A DNA stretch of 64,000 nt from Corynebacterium aquatimens (GTDB lineage: Bacteria > Actinomycetota > Actinomycetes > Mycobacteriales > Mycobacteriaceae), in the NCBI RefSeq assembly GCF_030408395.1, contig NZ_CP046980.1:2460397-2524396 (forward strand), in the 5' to 3' direction. The notes below the pieces were generated by a model. The model was given only the letters and a program-made list of their open reading frames with translations. It did not search any database and was not told the origin of the DNA. The translations under genes were made by a program, and so were the position numbers. Positions 17,130-26,287 of the stretch are shown here, in pieces (the first letter of the stretch is position 1; every line of letters begins with the position of its first letter).

Positions 17130-17954
17130 TTGCCCGAAGGTCACGTCCTCCATGGGCTCGCAAACGAGCTCAACGCGCATTTCGCCGGCACATCGCTCGA
17201 GGTCACCAGCCCGCAGGGCCGCTTCGCGCATGAGGCATCGCTTATCTGCGGCGCGCGTCTCCACCGCGCCTACGCCCACGGTAAACATCTGTTCATCGAC
17301 TTTGATGCCAGCGAGACCCACCCAGATTCCCCGGCCCACATTGTCTACATCCACTTGGGTCTCATCGGTTCGCTCAGGTTTGAGCCGGCTGATGATGAAT
17401 GGGGGCAAATGCGCCTGCACATTTCCAACGGCACCGTCGCCGCGAACCTGCGCGGACCGCAGTTCTGCAGGTTGCTTACCAGCGCCGAAGCCGCGGCGAT
17501 CACGGACCGCTCCGGCGAAGACCCCATCCGTGCCGACGCCGACCCCGACGTCCTGTGGGAGTCAGTGCACCGGTCGAAGCGAACCATCGGCTCGCTTCTC
17601 ATGGACCAAAAAATGTTCGCCGGCGTGGGCAACATCTACCGCGCCGAGGTCTTGTTCAGGCAAAACCTGTCCCCGACCGTGCCCGGAAACACCCTCGACC
17701 GTGGTACGTTCGACGCGATTTGGACCGACCTCGTCGACTTGATGCGCTACGGCGTGGAAACAGGCCGGATTGACACCGTCCGTGAAGACCACACGCCCGA
17801 GGCAATGGGCCGCGAGCCCCGGAAGGACGACCACGGCGGGGAGGTTTACGTCTACCGCCGGGCGGGTCTGCCCTGCTACGTCTGCGGCACACCCATTTCC
17901 ACCAAGGTCGTCGAAGGCCGCAAGCTCTACTGGTGCCCTACCTGCCAAAAATAG
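17130..17954 (+). CDS. nei: Fpg/Nei family DNA glycosylase (Nei1-like), copy B
   Basis: The 274-residue paralogue starts at TTG 17130 (PEGH at residues 2-5). It keeps the helix-two-turns-helix segment and the four zinc-finger cysteines (CYVCG...CPTC at the C-terminus). It has one extra residue near position 60 (ASETHPDS in place of AEDIGDT). Changes from copy A beyond codon 50 are mostly at third positions, so both appear to be under selection. Confidence 0.92.
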   Translation: MPEGHVLHGLANELNAHFAGTSLEVTSPQGRFAHEASLICGARLHRAYAHGKHLFIDFDASETHPDSPAHIVYIHLGLIGSLRFEPADDEWGQMRLHISNGTVAANLRGPQFCRLLTSAEAAAITDRSGEDPIRADADPDVLWESVHRSKRTIGSLLMDQKMFAGVGNIYRAEVLFRQNLSPTVPGNTLDRGTFDAIWTDLVDLMRYGVETGRIDTVREDHTPEAMGREPRKDDHGGEVYVYRRAGLPCYVCGTPISTKVVEGRKLYWCPTCQK

Positions 17955-17966
17955 CCATTGATCAGC

Positions 17967-17981
17967 AGCACCACTGGTGCT
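17967..17981. promoter_or_regulatory. Palindromic operator candidate of vapBC
   Basis: AGCACCA-C-TGGTGCT is a perfect 7-bp inverted repeat 12 bp before the vapB ATG, where an autoregulatory antitoxin would bind. Confidence 0.55.
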
Positions 17982-17993
17982 ACCCTTTTACAC

Positions 17994-18245
17994 ATGAGGC
18001 TCACCGTTCGCCTAGACCCCGAGATTTACGTGGCCGCCAAGGAGCTAGCTGCTGAAGAAAAGATCAGCACTGGCGAAGCAGTAAATGAGATTGCCCGTCG
18101 TGGATTGGCGGCACGTCCTGTGAGGAAAAAGTTCACCATGCCTACCAAAAAAGTAGGAATGAAGATTGATTGCACGAACGTTGTCGAGGTTCTCGATTAC
18201 TTGGACCGGGTCGATGGACCCGAATCAGAAGAGCGCGTAAGTTGA
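17994..18245 (+). CDS. vapB: VapB-type antitoxin
   Basis: The 83-residue protein begins MRLTVRLDPEIYVAAKELAA, a ribbon-helix-helix DNA-binding start, and has a C-terminal tail likely to wrap its toxin (VVEVLDYLDRVDG). The ATG at 17994 is used because the operator lies just upstream of it. The stop overlaps the toxin's TTG start (TTGA), so translation is probably coupled. The module is missing from copy A and is poorer in GC than the flanking genes, which points to insertion in copy B. Confidence 0.85.
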   Translation: MRLTVRLDPEIYVAAKELAAEEKISTGEAVNEIARRGLAARPVRKKFTMPTKKVGMKIDCTNVVEVLDYLDRVDGPESEERVS

Positions 18246-18673
18246 TCGTTGACGCCAACGTTCTCATCTATGCGGTCGCAGAGGATTCTGCGCACCATCG
18301 TGCTGCTTTACGCTGGCTAGAGGACGCGTTGAACGGTCCACAACGAGTCGGGTTTCCATGGTTGTCTCTGCTGGCTTTCCAGAGAATTCTCACGAACCCA
18401 CGTATCCAAAGTTCGCCGCTCTCAGCTGCAGAAGCATCTGATTACATCGATCTTTGGTTGAGACAGGACAATGCATGGGTCCCACAACCCGGAAACGGAC
18501 ACGCTGCGATCTTGCGTCGGCTCACCGTTGAATCCAAAGCCGTTGGGAATTTGGTTCCTGATGCCCATCTAGCTGCTCTCGCGGTCGAGTACGGTACATC
18601 GGTGGTGTCTTTCGACCGAGACTTTGCGAAGTTTGAAGGGGTCACGTGGCTAAATCCCCTGGAGGATGCATAA
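18242..18673 (+). CDS. vapC: VapC-type PIN-domain ribonuclease toxin
   Basis: The 143-residue protein starts at TTG 18242 with LIVDANVLIYAV, carrying the first PIN aspartate. The later acidic residues are in LVPDAHLAALAVEYG and SFDRDFAKF. The segment WLSLLAFQRILTNPRI marks the VapC subgroup in which the usual second acidic residue is displaced. VapC toxins cut RNA, often tRNA. The frame is complete, unlike the two VapC remnants in this window. It ends 2 bp before the nnr start. Confidence 0.86.
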   Translation: MIVDANVLIYAVAEDSAHHRAALRWLEDALNGPQRVGFPWLSLLAFQRILTNPRIQSSPLSAAEASDYIDLWLRQDNAWVPQPGNGHAAILRRLTVESKAVGNLVPDAHLAALAVEYGTSVVSFDRDFAKFEGVTWLNPLEDA

Positions 18674-18675
18674 CC

Positions 18676-20289
18676 ATGTTGCTGGCGTACACGGCGGATG
18701 AAATCCGCGCTGCGGAAGCACCGCTTCTTCGCACACAGGCAGAGCCAGATGAACTGATGAAGTCGGCAGCCCACGCAGTCTTCCTCGCAGCGCAGTCGAT
18801 GCTCACGTGGCCGGACCAGGTCGGCCACATTCGAAAGGATCCCCGCGTACTCCTCCTCGTCGGTAAGGGCGGCAACGGCGGGGACGCGCTCTACGCCGGC
18901 GTAGAACTGCTTGCCGCTGGTCACACGGTCGACGCGTGGCTGGCGTGGGGCACCGCGCACGAACGCGCGCTCGCGGCGTTCACGCAGGCTGGAGGGACCG
19001 TTCTCCCCCACGACGCGACGGACTTCCGCGACTACCGCCTTGCCATCGATGGCCTCACCGGCCTAGGCGGCGCGGGCTCCCTCGGGGAGGACGTCGCCAA
19101 AGTGCTCGAGGAACTCCGCGGATTCTGGTCGCGAATCTTAAGCGTCGATGTTCCTTCTGGCATCGTCGCCGACACAGGCGAGAAAGGCGCCACCCACGTC
19201 GTCGCCGATGCCACCGTCACATTCGGCGGCTGGCGGTACGCCCACGGCCTCGCGCCTGAATGCGGCATCCAACTCCTCGCGGATCCGTACACGCACGCCG
19301 GGAGCATCAGCGAAAACCTCGGCTGGCCCGACGGAAACCCACACCTGTTCCGCGCCATCGAGGACGCCCACGAGTGGCCGGACGGTTTTACGTTGCTCGG
19401 CCCCTGTAACGAAGGCTCACTCGAACCCGGCTTCGCGGACGATAAATACTCCGGCGGTGTCGTGGGCATTCGCGCTGGTAGCAGCCAATATCCCGGCGCG
19501 GCGATCCTGTCGGCGTCCGGCGCGGTCCACGCCACGCCGTCGATGGTCCGCTACGTCGGCCCGCAAGCCGTCGAGGTCGTCCGCGCGCACCCAGAAATCG
19601 TCGCTACGCAACGGCTCGAAGACGCCGGGCGCGTCCAGGCGTGGGTCTTCGGCCCCGGCACCGGCACAGACGCTGACGCCTTCAATGACCTCGCGGCACT
19701 CATTGATCGCCCAGAGCCATTGCTTATCGACGCCGACGGGCTCACCCTCATCTCCAACTCAGCAACCCTGGTCGATCGCCTTCGCGCTCGGGAGGGCTTT
19801 ACCGTCCTGACGCCTCATGACGGTGAATTTGAACGCCTCATCACAACAGAATGGATCGCCCCCGCCGATCTGCCCGAGCACGCGGGACGCTTCGTCGAAA
19901 CGAAAGCCCTGGCTAACGCCTTGAATTGCACGATAGTCCGAAAAGGTAGATCAACAATAATCGTGGACCCAATTAATCAGCGAGCATCAATCGTTGATAC
20001 CGCCAACTCGTGGGCAGCTACCCCTGGATCCGGCGACGTGCTGTCTGGCCTCATGGGCGCGCGCATTGCCCGCTCGGTGGTGCGGTTTGGCGATCGTGCC
20101 GCCGGCCTGGATCTCTTCCAGTCCGTCACCATCCATGCCGTCGCCGCCCAGATCTCTGCCAACACCCCGTTCGGCCCCGGCCCGACCCACGCATCCGCGA
20201 TCGCCGCGGCCATCCCCGCCGCCACTGCGAAGATCACCCGGATCCCCAACCCTCCCGCCGCTGTCTCCCACCCTCCGGCACGCCCCTGA
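18676..20289 (+). CDS. nnr: Bifunctional NAD(P)H-hydrate epimerase/dehydratase, copy B
   Basis: The 537-residue paralogue of 6060-7646 has both motifs intact (KGGNGGDALYAG, and PGSGDVLSGLMGA near residue 455). The start at ATG 18676 is supported by GGAGG 10 bases upstream, inside the vapC end. The C-terminus has a proline-rich extension (NPPAAVSHPPARP) not present in copy A. Unlike copy A it does not overlap the transporter gene, which starts 298 bp later. Confidence 0.93.
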   Translation: MLLAYTADEIRAAEAPLLRTQAEPDELMKSAAHAVFLAAQSMLTWPDQVGHIRKDPRVLLLVGKGGNGGDALYAGVELLAAGHTVDAWLAWGTAHERALAAFTQAGGTVLPHDATDFRDYRLAIDGLTGLGGAGSLGEDVAKVLEELRGFWSRILSVDVPSGIVADTGEKGATHVVADATVTFGGWRYAHGLAPECGIQLLADPYTHAGSISENLGWPDGNPHLFRAIEDAHEWPDGFTLLGPCNEGSLEPGFADDKYSGGVVGIRAGSSQYPGAAILSASGAVHATPSMVRYVGPQAVEVVRAHPEIVATQRLEDAGRVQAWVFGPGTGTDADAFNDLAALIDRPEPLLIDADGLTLISNSATLVDRLRAREGFTVLTPHDGEFERLITTEWIAPADLPEHAGRFVETKALANALNCTIVRKGRSTIIVDPINQRASIVDTANSWAATPGSGDVLSGLMGARIARSVVRFGDRAAGLDLFQSVTIHAVAAQISANTPFGPGPTHASAIAAAIPAATAKITRIPNPPAAVSHPPARP

Positions 20290-20587
20290 CGTCACTAACA
20301 CCACCCCGACCCATAAACCGTATCTCACGTTTCTGACCTGCACCTTTCCTAACCGCCCGGCCCCAGGCCATGGCCGGCTGTCACCATCGTCAGGAGTCGC
20401 CTTCCTGCCCGCTAGGTTCCCCGCCCGTCGATACGCGAAATTTATATCCAACTTTCGATATCCCCCGCAAACCCGCAGGTCACAGCGGTGACAGTTTTCA
20501 CTGATACGTCAGCAAATCAAAATTTCGCGAATCGCCTGGGACGGACTCGCCTGCGCCAGGGCCAGAACAGGTTTAGCCTGGACCCTC
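20290..20587. other. Gap between nnr and MFS genes of copy B
   Basis: No gene is supported in these 298 bp. A small hairpin GTCAC-AGCG-GTGAC (20479-20492) followed by AGTTTTC is a weak terminator or operator candidate. In copy A the same two genes overlap by 8 bp, so copy B has gained this spacer or copy A has lost it. Confidence 0.5.
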
Positions 20588-21793
20588 GTGGGAAGAGAGA
20601 GGAAACGCGCGCCCAGGCCGGCGCAGACGACTGAACGCTCAGAGTCGATGCAGTGGGTGCCGCTCATCGCGATTAGTTTCGCGGCGTTCGTCTACGTCAC
20701 CTATGAGATGTTCATGGTCGGCCTGATCACCCCGATCAGCCATGACCTGCGCGTTAGCGAAGGTCGCGTGGGCCTCCTGATGACCATTTACGCAGGCCTC
20801 GTCGCCGTAGTGACGTTGCCGTTGATGTGGCTTACGCGCAACGTCAACAGACGCCCGCTGCTGATCAGCACGTTGGTCTTCCTTACCGGCGGAATTGTTC
20901 TTCAGGCGCTCGCAGCTAATTATTGGGTTCTCGTTGCCGCGCGTATCTGCGCCGCCGTCACCCACGGCCTCTTCTGGTCCCTGGTCAACCCCATGTCAGC
21001 GCGTCTTTCCCCCGCCGGCTCCACAGGCCGGGCGGTCGCCATCGTGTCCCTTGGCTCGACGTTCGCACTGGTCTTGGGCTCGCCCATCTCCACGTTCATC
21101 GGCAACGCGCTCGGTTGGCGCACCTCGACGTGGATCCTGGGCGCGGTGACGGTTGCGTCGATAAGCGTGCTCATGCTCTCGCTTCCCTCGATGCCCCAGC
21201 TTAGGCGCAGTGAGCTTAACGACGACCACCCCACCACCTCCGCCATCCTCCAACTAGTGGTCTACCTCGCGTTGGCGGTGACAGCGATTTTCACAACGTA
21301 CTCCTACCTGGGCCTCATCGTGGAACGGACCGTGGGTCTGCCCTATGTTGCAGCGGGGCTCAGCGCGTACGGTCTGTTCGGAATTGTCGGCGTGGTGATC
21401 GCGGGCCGGCGCGTGGATCGACGCATGATTCGGGTGAACGCAATCGCGGTGAGCGCTCTCATCGTTGCCGCTGCTTTGGGGTACCTGGCATTTCTCACTG
21501 AGGGTGTGGCGCAGTGGATCGCTCTTGGTGCGCTCATCGTGGTGCTGGGTACCGCGGCTGGTGCTCTGCCCACGTCCGCGACCACGATCTTCATGCACGC
21601 CGGACAACAGCAACAGGACCGGGCAAGCGCGATTTACGTGGTCACCTTCCAGGTCGGCATCGCATCCGGCGCGGCGCTCGGCGCGGTCTGTGTGGATTCC
21701 GGCTACCTCCCAGCGGTGCTTGGGGTGACGGCAGTTCTGGCTGCGCTGGGCAGTGCAGAACTTGTTCTGCGAGCACGACCAAAGCTCAAGTAG
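20588..21793 (+). CDS. MFS transporter (DHA1/AraJ-like), copy B
   Basis: The 401-residue paralogue of 7639-8841, starting at GTG 20588, has the same 12-helix pattern, NRRP loop and nearly the same membrane segments. Most differences are conservative. The 11-mer CGTCGATAAGC is kept at the equivalent position in both copies (8204 and 21156). The substrate is unknown. Confidence 0.88.
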   Translation: MGRERKRAPRPAQTTERSESMQWVPLIAISFAAFVYVTYEMFMVGLITPISHDLRVSEGRVGLLMTIYAGLVAVVTLPLMWLTRNVNRRPLLISTLVFLTGGIVLQALAANYWVLVAARICAAVTHGLFWSLVNPMSARLSPAGSTGRAVAIVSLGSTFALVLGSPISTFIGNALGWRTSTWILGAVTVASISVLMLSLPSMPQLRRSELNDDHPTTSAILQLVVYLALAVTAIFTTYSYLGLIVERTVGLPYVAAGLSAYGLFGIVGVVIAGRRVDRRMIRVNAIAVSALIVAAALGYLAFLTEGVAQWIALGALIVVLGTAAGALPTSATTIFMHAGQQQQDRASAIYVVTFQVGIASGAALGAVCVDSGYLPAVLGVTAVLAALGSAELVLRARPKLK

Positions 21794-21803
21794 GCTTGCC
21801 CGC

Positions 21804-22331
21804 ATGGACAATGAGCAAATGCCAGCTCGCCGAATCGGCGCGTGGACCTTCAATGAGCCTTGCAACGCGGTTTTGGTGACGCCCTCGGGCGTTGAGTTGG
21901 GCCTCACGCTGGACGAAGACGTTGCAGAAAACGTCGGCTACAACATCCACATTCCGCTCCCTCACACCTTGGTGGGCCTCGACGGTAGGGAGGTCGGCAC
22001 CGCTACGGTGTTCGCGGGCGCTCTCTTCGGCCGCGAAGTGGAAGTCGGTGCCCCGGTGGAAGGCGCGGAGCTCTACCTTGAACCTAATGCTGACTTCACC
22101 GTGTGGGTGAACCGGGATTTTGAGCATGTTCTGATGACCTCGGATGACGGCATCGAACTCGAAGAAACCCAGCTTCCAGGCGGAGCCGTCGGGCACGTTG
22201 AGGCTGGCCGCCAGATGCTTCACATCGTAAACACCTCGTCCTCACGCACCACCGTGATCCTTCTGGGCGGGCCAGAACAGCAGGCCGAAGAGATTGACTA
22301 CTCCGGCGACTACGAGATTCTGGATCACTAG
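21804..22331 (+). CDS. Uncharacterised 175-residue protein
   Basis: This protein, starting MDNEQMPARRIGAWTFNEPC, has no signal peptide or membrane segment. Alternating hydrophobic and acidic stretches with a final segment RTTVILLGGPEQQ suggest an all-beta fold, but I recognise no family. It is the intact counterpart of the first 112 residues of the fusion protein at 8857. It starts 10 bp after the transporter gene, so it is probably cotranscribed. Confidence 0.75.
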   Translation: MDNEQMPARRIGAWTFNEPCNAVLVTPSGVELGLTLDEDVAENVGYNIHIPLPHTLVGLDGREVGTATVFAGALFGREVEVGAPVEGAELYLEPNADFTVWVNRDFEHVLMTSDDGIELEETQLPGGAVGHVEAGRQMLHIVNTSSSRTTVILLGGPEQQAEEIDYSGDYEILDH

Positions 22332-22348
22332 CCACAACGCGCAGAAAT

Positions 22349-22364
22349 GTACACTATAGTGTGC
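22349..22364. promoter_or_regulatory. Palindrome shared with the sigM upstream region
   Basis: ACACTATAGTGT (22351-22362) is a perfect 12-bp palindrome. The 18 bases ACACTATAGTGTGCAATT (22351-22368) recur exactly at 54140-54157 upstream of sigM. It lies 49 bp before the next gene. It could be an operator or a -10 region (TATAGT) under shared control. Confidence 0.65.
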
Positions 22365-22416
22365 AATTCGCCCTGGATCCCAGCGCATGGGGTGCCAACG
22401 CCGTAAGGTTGGGCCC

Positions 22417-23724
22417 ATGATCGTGTCGGTTCTGATGACCATAGAGGGTTCGCGCCCGGAGATTTCTCGCCTTGTCAACCTTGAGGGGACAACGGACCTT
22501 TCAGAGCTCTCCCCTATCATCGACGCAGCCTTCGGCTTTTCCGGCGTGGCCAAGCACTTTTACATGGCCAACGTCGGAGGCAAGAATCAGGTCTATTCCT
22601 CTTGGCCGTCCACGGGCGAACTCGATGAGGAACACGTCACCATCGCCGATATGCCCCCGATGACCTACGTGTATGACCCATCGGCAAACTGGAACGTCCA
22701 CATTGAACGCTTCGGCACAGCTGAGGTGGAGGGCCCTACTCCACTGCTCGTCGACGCCCTCGGTCCCGATGTCATCGAAGCCTGCGGTGGGCCGGACATG
22801 ATGACCCAGTTCCACACCGAAGCGCGCCGGCTTGCCGCAGGCCACAGCCCAAATTTAAAGGTTTCGCCGCTCCTCCTTAGCTTCATGCCGGTGATGAGTC
22901 CGGAACGGCTTATCCAACGTCTGTCCGCTGCTGACCATCCGTCGATAAGCGAGCGCATTGCGTTCACCGCCGAGGACCTGATGCTCGATGGCTCCGGCGA
23001 GCTAGAGGCGAACCCGCATTCGGAAGAGATCGCCGACAAGTTCGAAGAATTCATGGAATCTCGCCCTGACCTGCAGAATATTCTCTCCCTCGACCCGAAC
23101 CCGGAGCGCAACCCCACGCTCATCGCCGCGATTTCGGAATTTTTCGCAGAGGAGATCGATGAGGATAACCCCGAATTCCTACTCAGCGAGCCCTTTGACC
23201 AGATCAATGACCATTGCCGCGCGCTATTGGTGCACTTCACCGTCCCGCGGAAACTCACCCAGGAAGGAAATCTGCGCGCCGCGGATGTCCGCGCCCTTGC
23301 AGAACCGCTCGGCCTACCTATCCCGTCGAGCCGGCCGCGCGAAATCAGCGTCCGGCCGATCCTTGAGCTGCGCCTTTTCTTTGAGTCCCTCGGCCACCTG
23401 ATCAACGATAACCAGCAGGTCATCCTGTCCCCGCGCGGCCGCACCGCCTTAGTCGAGGGCGACCTCATGCTCCAGCAAATCTTCGATCATCTCCCCGGCT
23501 ACTTCGGCCTTGACGTGTGGGATGAAGTGCTCGAATGGCTGGGTTTTGAGACGGAGGTTCTCATCGACCCCGAGGTCGTCACCATGCCCGACGACCCCGA
23601 ATTCATCATCGATCTCTTCATCGGCCTCGGCGTACTCACCCCCACCTCCACCCGCCACCGCATGGAGGCCACCCCCTCAGGCCGCCTGTTCATCGAGGAG
23701 TTCTTCGACGACAGCGCCCTCTAA
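22417..23724 (+). CDS. PRiA4_ORF3-like domain protein, copy B
   Basis: The 435-residue protein opens with a segment like the plasmid pRiA4b ORF-3 family: PEISRLVNLEGTTDLSELSP, then IIDAAFGFSG and TYVYDPSANWNVHIE, where relatives have YDFGDxWxH. The middle is acidic and helical. The last 150 residues (from LRAADVRALAEPLGLPIPSS) match the C-terminus of the fusion protein at 8857. Function unknown. The ATG at 22417 follows a palindrome shared with sigM. Its stop overlaps the stop of the converging DUF202 gene. Confidence 0.72.
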   Translation: MIVSVLMTIEGSRPEISRLVNLEGTTDLSELSPIIDAAFGFSGVAKHFYMANVGGKNQVYSSWPSTGELDEEHVTIADMPPMTYVYDPSANWNVHIERFGTAEVEGPTPLLVDALGPDVIEACGGPDMMTQFHTEARRLAAGHSPNLKVSPLLLSFMPVMSPERLIQRLSAADHPSISERIAFTAEDLMLDGSGELEANPHSEEIADKFEEFMESRPDLQNILSLDPNPERNPTLIAAISEFFAEEIDEDNPEFLLSEPFDQINDHCRALLVHFTVPRKLTQEGNLRAADVRALAEPLGLPIPSSRPREISVRPILELRLFFESLGHLINDNQQVILSPRGRTALVEGDLMLQQIFDHLPGYFGLDVWDEVLEWLGFETEVLIDPEVVTMPDDPEFIIDLFIGLGVLTPTSTRHRMEATPSGRLFIEEFFDDSAL

Positions 23725-24041
23725 GCCATCAGCACCAGCGCCATTCCAATCACTCCGAGCACCATCATCGCGCCGGTCATCGCGAACACGCCGCCCACAT
23801 TCGCCAGCACCAGCTCATCTTTGAGCCCCATTGCTTGTCGACGATAGGTCGCCCTCTCCCGCACCGCAATCACCATTGCTACCACCGTGAGCAACCCGAT
23901 GGCCCCAAACACGAGCCCCGGGTATGGCTCTGACCAGCGCAGTAGCGTCAGCGCACACACAATGGTCGCTGCCGATGTTCGCGCCCACGCCATCGTCGTG
24001 CGCTCCGGCTGCAGTCCTTTGTCCGCGACTGGGATATCCAT
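23721..24041 (-). CDS. DUF202 small membrane protein, copy B
   Basis: The 106-residue paralogue of 9672-9989 (start MDIPVADKGLQPERTTMAWA) has three hydrophobic segments. It lies 5 bp downstream of the partner DUF202 gene. Confidence 0.85.
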   Translation of the reverse strand: MDIPVADKGLQPERTTMAWARTSAATIVCALTLLRWSEPYPGLVFGAIGLLTVVAMVIAVRERATYRRQAMGLKDELVLANVGGVFAMTGAMMVLGVIGMALVLMA

Positions 24042-24046
24042 TGCTT

Positions 24047-24409
24047 TTAGAAAAGTCCCGCTATCACTACAACGCACGCGATCATGATCCCTAACCCGAG
24101 GATCGGCGCGATCGCTGGCGCCGGCAGCGGCCGCCCGTTGCGCAGCGCCCGCTCAGTCCGGACCCACCTCACCGATGCGCCCCCCGCAATCGCCATTCCC
24201 ACGGCGATGATCATCACCGCTACCAAGCGCCGCACATCGGGATCAAGCCCCGGCAGCGCGAACGCCTCAAGCGCGATACCACCGGCCAGAAACGCCAGCG
24301 ACGTACGCGTCCACGCAAGAAAGGTCCTCTCATTCGCGAGCGTGAACCGCGGATCCGGCTCCTCCCCATCCGGCAACACGGTCCGCGTGAACCAATCGCG
24401 CTCATTCAT
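24047..24409 (-). CDS. DUF202 (YidH-like) membrane protein, copy B
   Basis: The 120-residue paralogue of 10003-10365 starts at ATG 24409 (MNERDWFTRTVLPDGEEPDP). The DUF202 signature RFTLANERTFLAWTRTSLAF is identical in both copies. It is the first gene of the two-gene unit. Confidence 0.86.
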   Translation of the reverse strand: MNERDWFTRTVLPDGEEPDPRFTLANERTFLAWTRTSLAFLAGGIALEAFALPGLDPDVRRLVAVMIIAVGMAIAGGASVRWVRTERALRNGRPLPAPAIAPILGLGIMIACVVVIAGLF

Positions 24410-24584
24410 GAGCCCCGATTCTACCAAGCTTTACTACGCCCACTTTTAAGCGTTGTACCCATCCTTACCCCTTAAGCAGTGTCTGTTAGGCCCTTAGACG
24501 CGAAATCATATAGTGGACTTTTTATATACGCAGCTCATTAGCTTATCGACGCCACTTCCCACCCAACCCAACTACCCTGGTGCC

Positions 24585-25547
24585 ATGACTACACCACAAT
24601 CAGACGCAAAGAGCCTTATCGCTACCGAGGACGGCCCACAACTCGTCCCCACCCAACCCGAGTTCGCCGGCGAGGGCGACACATTGATCAACGTGTCCCA
24701 CTCCTCCGTCAACTACAAGGACGGGATGGCCCTGGAAGGCAGCGCCGGCATCATCCGCCACTACCCCACCGTCGCTGGCATCGATGCAGTCGGCACCCTG
24801 GAGTCAGGTGAACTCGTCACCGTGAACGGTTGGGGCATCGGCGAGCGTCGCCACGGCGGCTACACGCAAACGCTAAAGATCGACTCCACCAAGATCACCC
24901 GTGTCCCCGACCGTTTCGACGCCTGGACCACCGCCGCCATCGGCACAGCCGGCTACACCGCTGCTCTTGCCGTCGCCGGGTACGAACGCTTCTCCCCCGA
25001 CAAGGACGGCCCAGTTCTCGTCACCGGCGCGACCGGCGGCGTCGGATCCGTCACCATCCAGCTGCTTGCAGACCGCGGTTACGAGGTCGTGGCACTGACC
25101 GGTCGCGTCGACGAGTATGCCGATTACCTGCGCGACCTCGGCGCTACCGATGTCCTCGACCGCGCCGAATTCTCCGAACCCGGCAAACCTCTGCAGAAAG
25201 TCCGCTTCGCGGGTGCGCTCGACGCAGTCGGGTCCGTTCCGCTGGCCAACGTGTTGGCTCAGGTTCGTTGGGGCGGCACAGTCACCGCGTGCGGCCGCGC
25301 CGCCGGCGGGGACCTTCCCACAACCGTCATGCCGTTCATCCTGCGCGGGGTCAACCTCGTCGGCATCAACTCCGTCGATGCACCCGCCCCGTTCCGCGAT
25401 GAAGCCTGGCAGCTCCTCGCAGAGTCCCTTGACGTGCAGAAACTCAAGGCATACACCGAAACCGTTGGCCTCGATGGAGTTCAGGAAGTCGGAGCCGGCC
25501 TTCTCGCAGGCACCCGCCACGGCCGCACCGTCGTCGAGGTTTCGTAG
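24585..25547 (+). CDS. acuI: AcuI/YhdH-type NADPH:quinone/acryloyl-CoA reductase, copy B
   Basis: The 320-residue paralogue of 10540-11511 has HSSVNYKDGMALEG, VTGATGGVGSV and MPFILRGVNLVGINSVD all conserved. The ATG at 24585 aligns with copy A. The longer frame starting at 24513 would include non-coding DNA with the 11-mer at 24541. A branched terminator follows at 25588. Confidence 0.87.
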   Translation: MTTPQSDAKSLIATEDGPQLVPTQPEFAGEGDTLINVSHSSVNYKDGMALEGSAGIIRHYPTVAGIDAVGTLESGELVTVNGWGIGERRHGGYTQTLKIDSTKITRVPDRFDAWTTAAIGTAGYTAALAVAGYERFSPDKDGPVLVTGATGGVGSVTIQLLADRGYEVVALTGRVDEYADYLRDLGATDVLDRAEFSEPGKPLQKVRFAGALDAVGSVPLANVLAQVRWGGTVTACGRAAGGDLPTTVMPFILRGVNLVGINSVDAPAPFRDEAWQLLAESLDVQKLKAYTETVGLDGVQEVGAGLLAGTRHGRTVVEVS

Positions 25548-25587
25548 ACCACTCCTAGGTGAATGCTCTAGTATCTATCTAAAGGTT

Positions 25588-25655
25588 CCACCCCGCTGAC
25601 AAGAGCCCCTCCGGCTCTCCGTAGATCGGTAGGCGGGGTGGTCATTTCTTTTCTG
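25588..25655 (+). terminator. Branched terminator after the reductase gene
   Basis: CCACCCCGC (25588-25596) pairs with GCGGGGTGG (25633-25641). Inside lies a second stem, AGAGCC / GGCTCT, and a T-rich tail follows (TCATTTCTTTTCT). The two-level structure could also be part of a small RNA. Confidence 0.7.
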
Positions 25656-25754
25656 GCCGGGGCCAATAGACAATTTTGCCACGACTGAACAGGTTGAAAT
25701 CGTCCCTATTTGCGGACGCTCGCAAGAGAGTGGCGTTTACTTGTTTTCCCATCT

Positions 25755-26285
25755 TTAGATGTTCTTGATCTTGCTGGGGTCGCCGAGACTCTCACCCGCG
25801 ATCAGGAGTCCAACGAATACCACCGCGGCGACGTACGAGAGCGCGACCCAGAGCCCGTGAAGCTTGGGACCGCACCATTTGGCCAGCGTCGCGCCGATGA
25901 AGGCGCCGAGTGTATTCATTACCAGATCGTCGATATCCGAGAATCCCAGTGCAAAAACGTACTGGGATACTTCTACGAGCAGGCTAAACCCAGCGCCGAA
26001 TAGGGTAGCGGTCATGATTTGCCGTGTGCTGCGCTCGAAGAGAATGTACGCCAGCATCCCGACGGGTATGAAGAAGGCGACGTTGCCGCCGTACTCAAAT
26101 ATCGGTTTGAACCACGACGTGGCACCGACGAACTCATCGAGGGGGAGGAGCGAGACACCCCGACGCATCTGGTTGGCGGGGTCCCACAAATACCCGATGC
26201 GGTAGAAGGCCTTGAGCATGGTCAGGGCGATGACCACGCACAAGTAGGCAAGAAGGGCCCCCGCAGCGGCGCGCCGACTCGCCAC
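25755..26285 (-). CDS. VanZ-like membrane protein
   Basis: The 176-residue protein has about five hydrophobic segments and VanZ family marks: LLPLDEF, YGGNVAFFIPVGML, SLLVEVSQ and DIDDLVMNTLGAFIGA. VanZ-like proteins are linked to glycopeptide tolerance and other envelope functions, but the role here is open. It starts 2 bp after the leuS stop and is probably cotranscribed with leuS. The equivalent place in copy A holds the surface locus. Confidence 0.85.
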   Translation of the reverse strand: MASRRAAAGALLAYLCVVIALTMLKAFYRIGYLWDPANQMRRGVSLLPLDEFVGATSWFKPIFEYGGNVAFFIPVGMLAYILFERSTRQIMTATLFGAGFSLLVEVSQYVFALGFSDIDDLVMNTLGAFIGATLAKWCGPKLHGLWVALSYVAAVVFVGLLIAGESLGDPSKIKNI

Positions 26286-26287
26286 GA

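Larger units (their letters stand above)
16134..17281. repeat. Identical 1,148-bp tract, copy B
   Basis: This is the partner of 4210-5357, identical by eye. To the right, the first difference is in codon 51 of the Nei-like gene. To the left, copy B still holds the GNAT core that copy A has lost. Confidence 0.88.
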
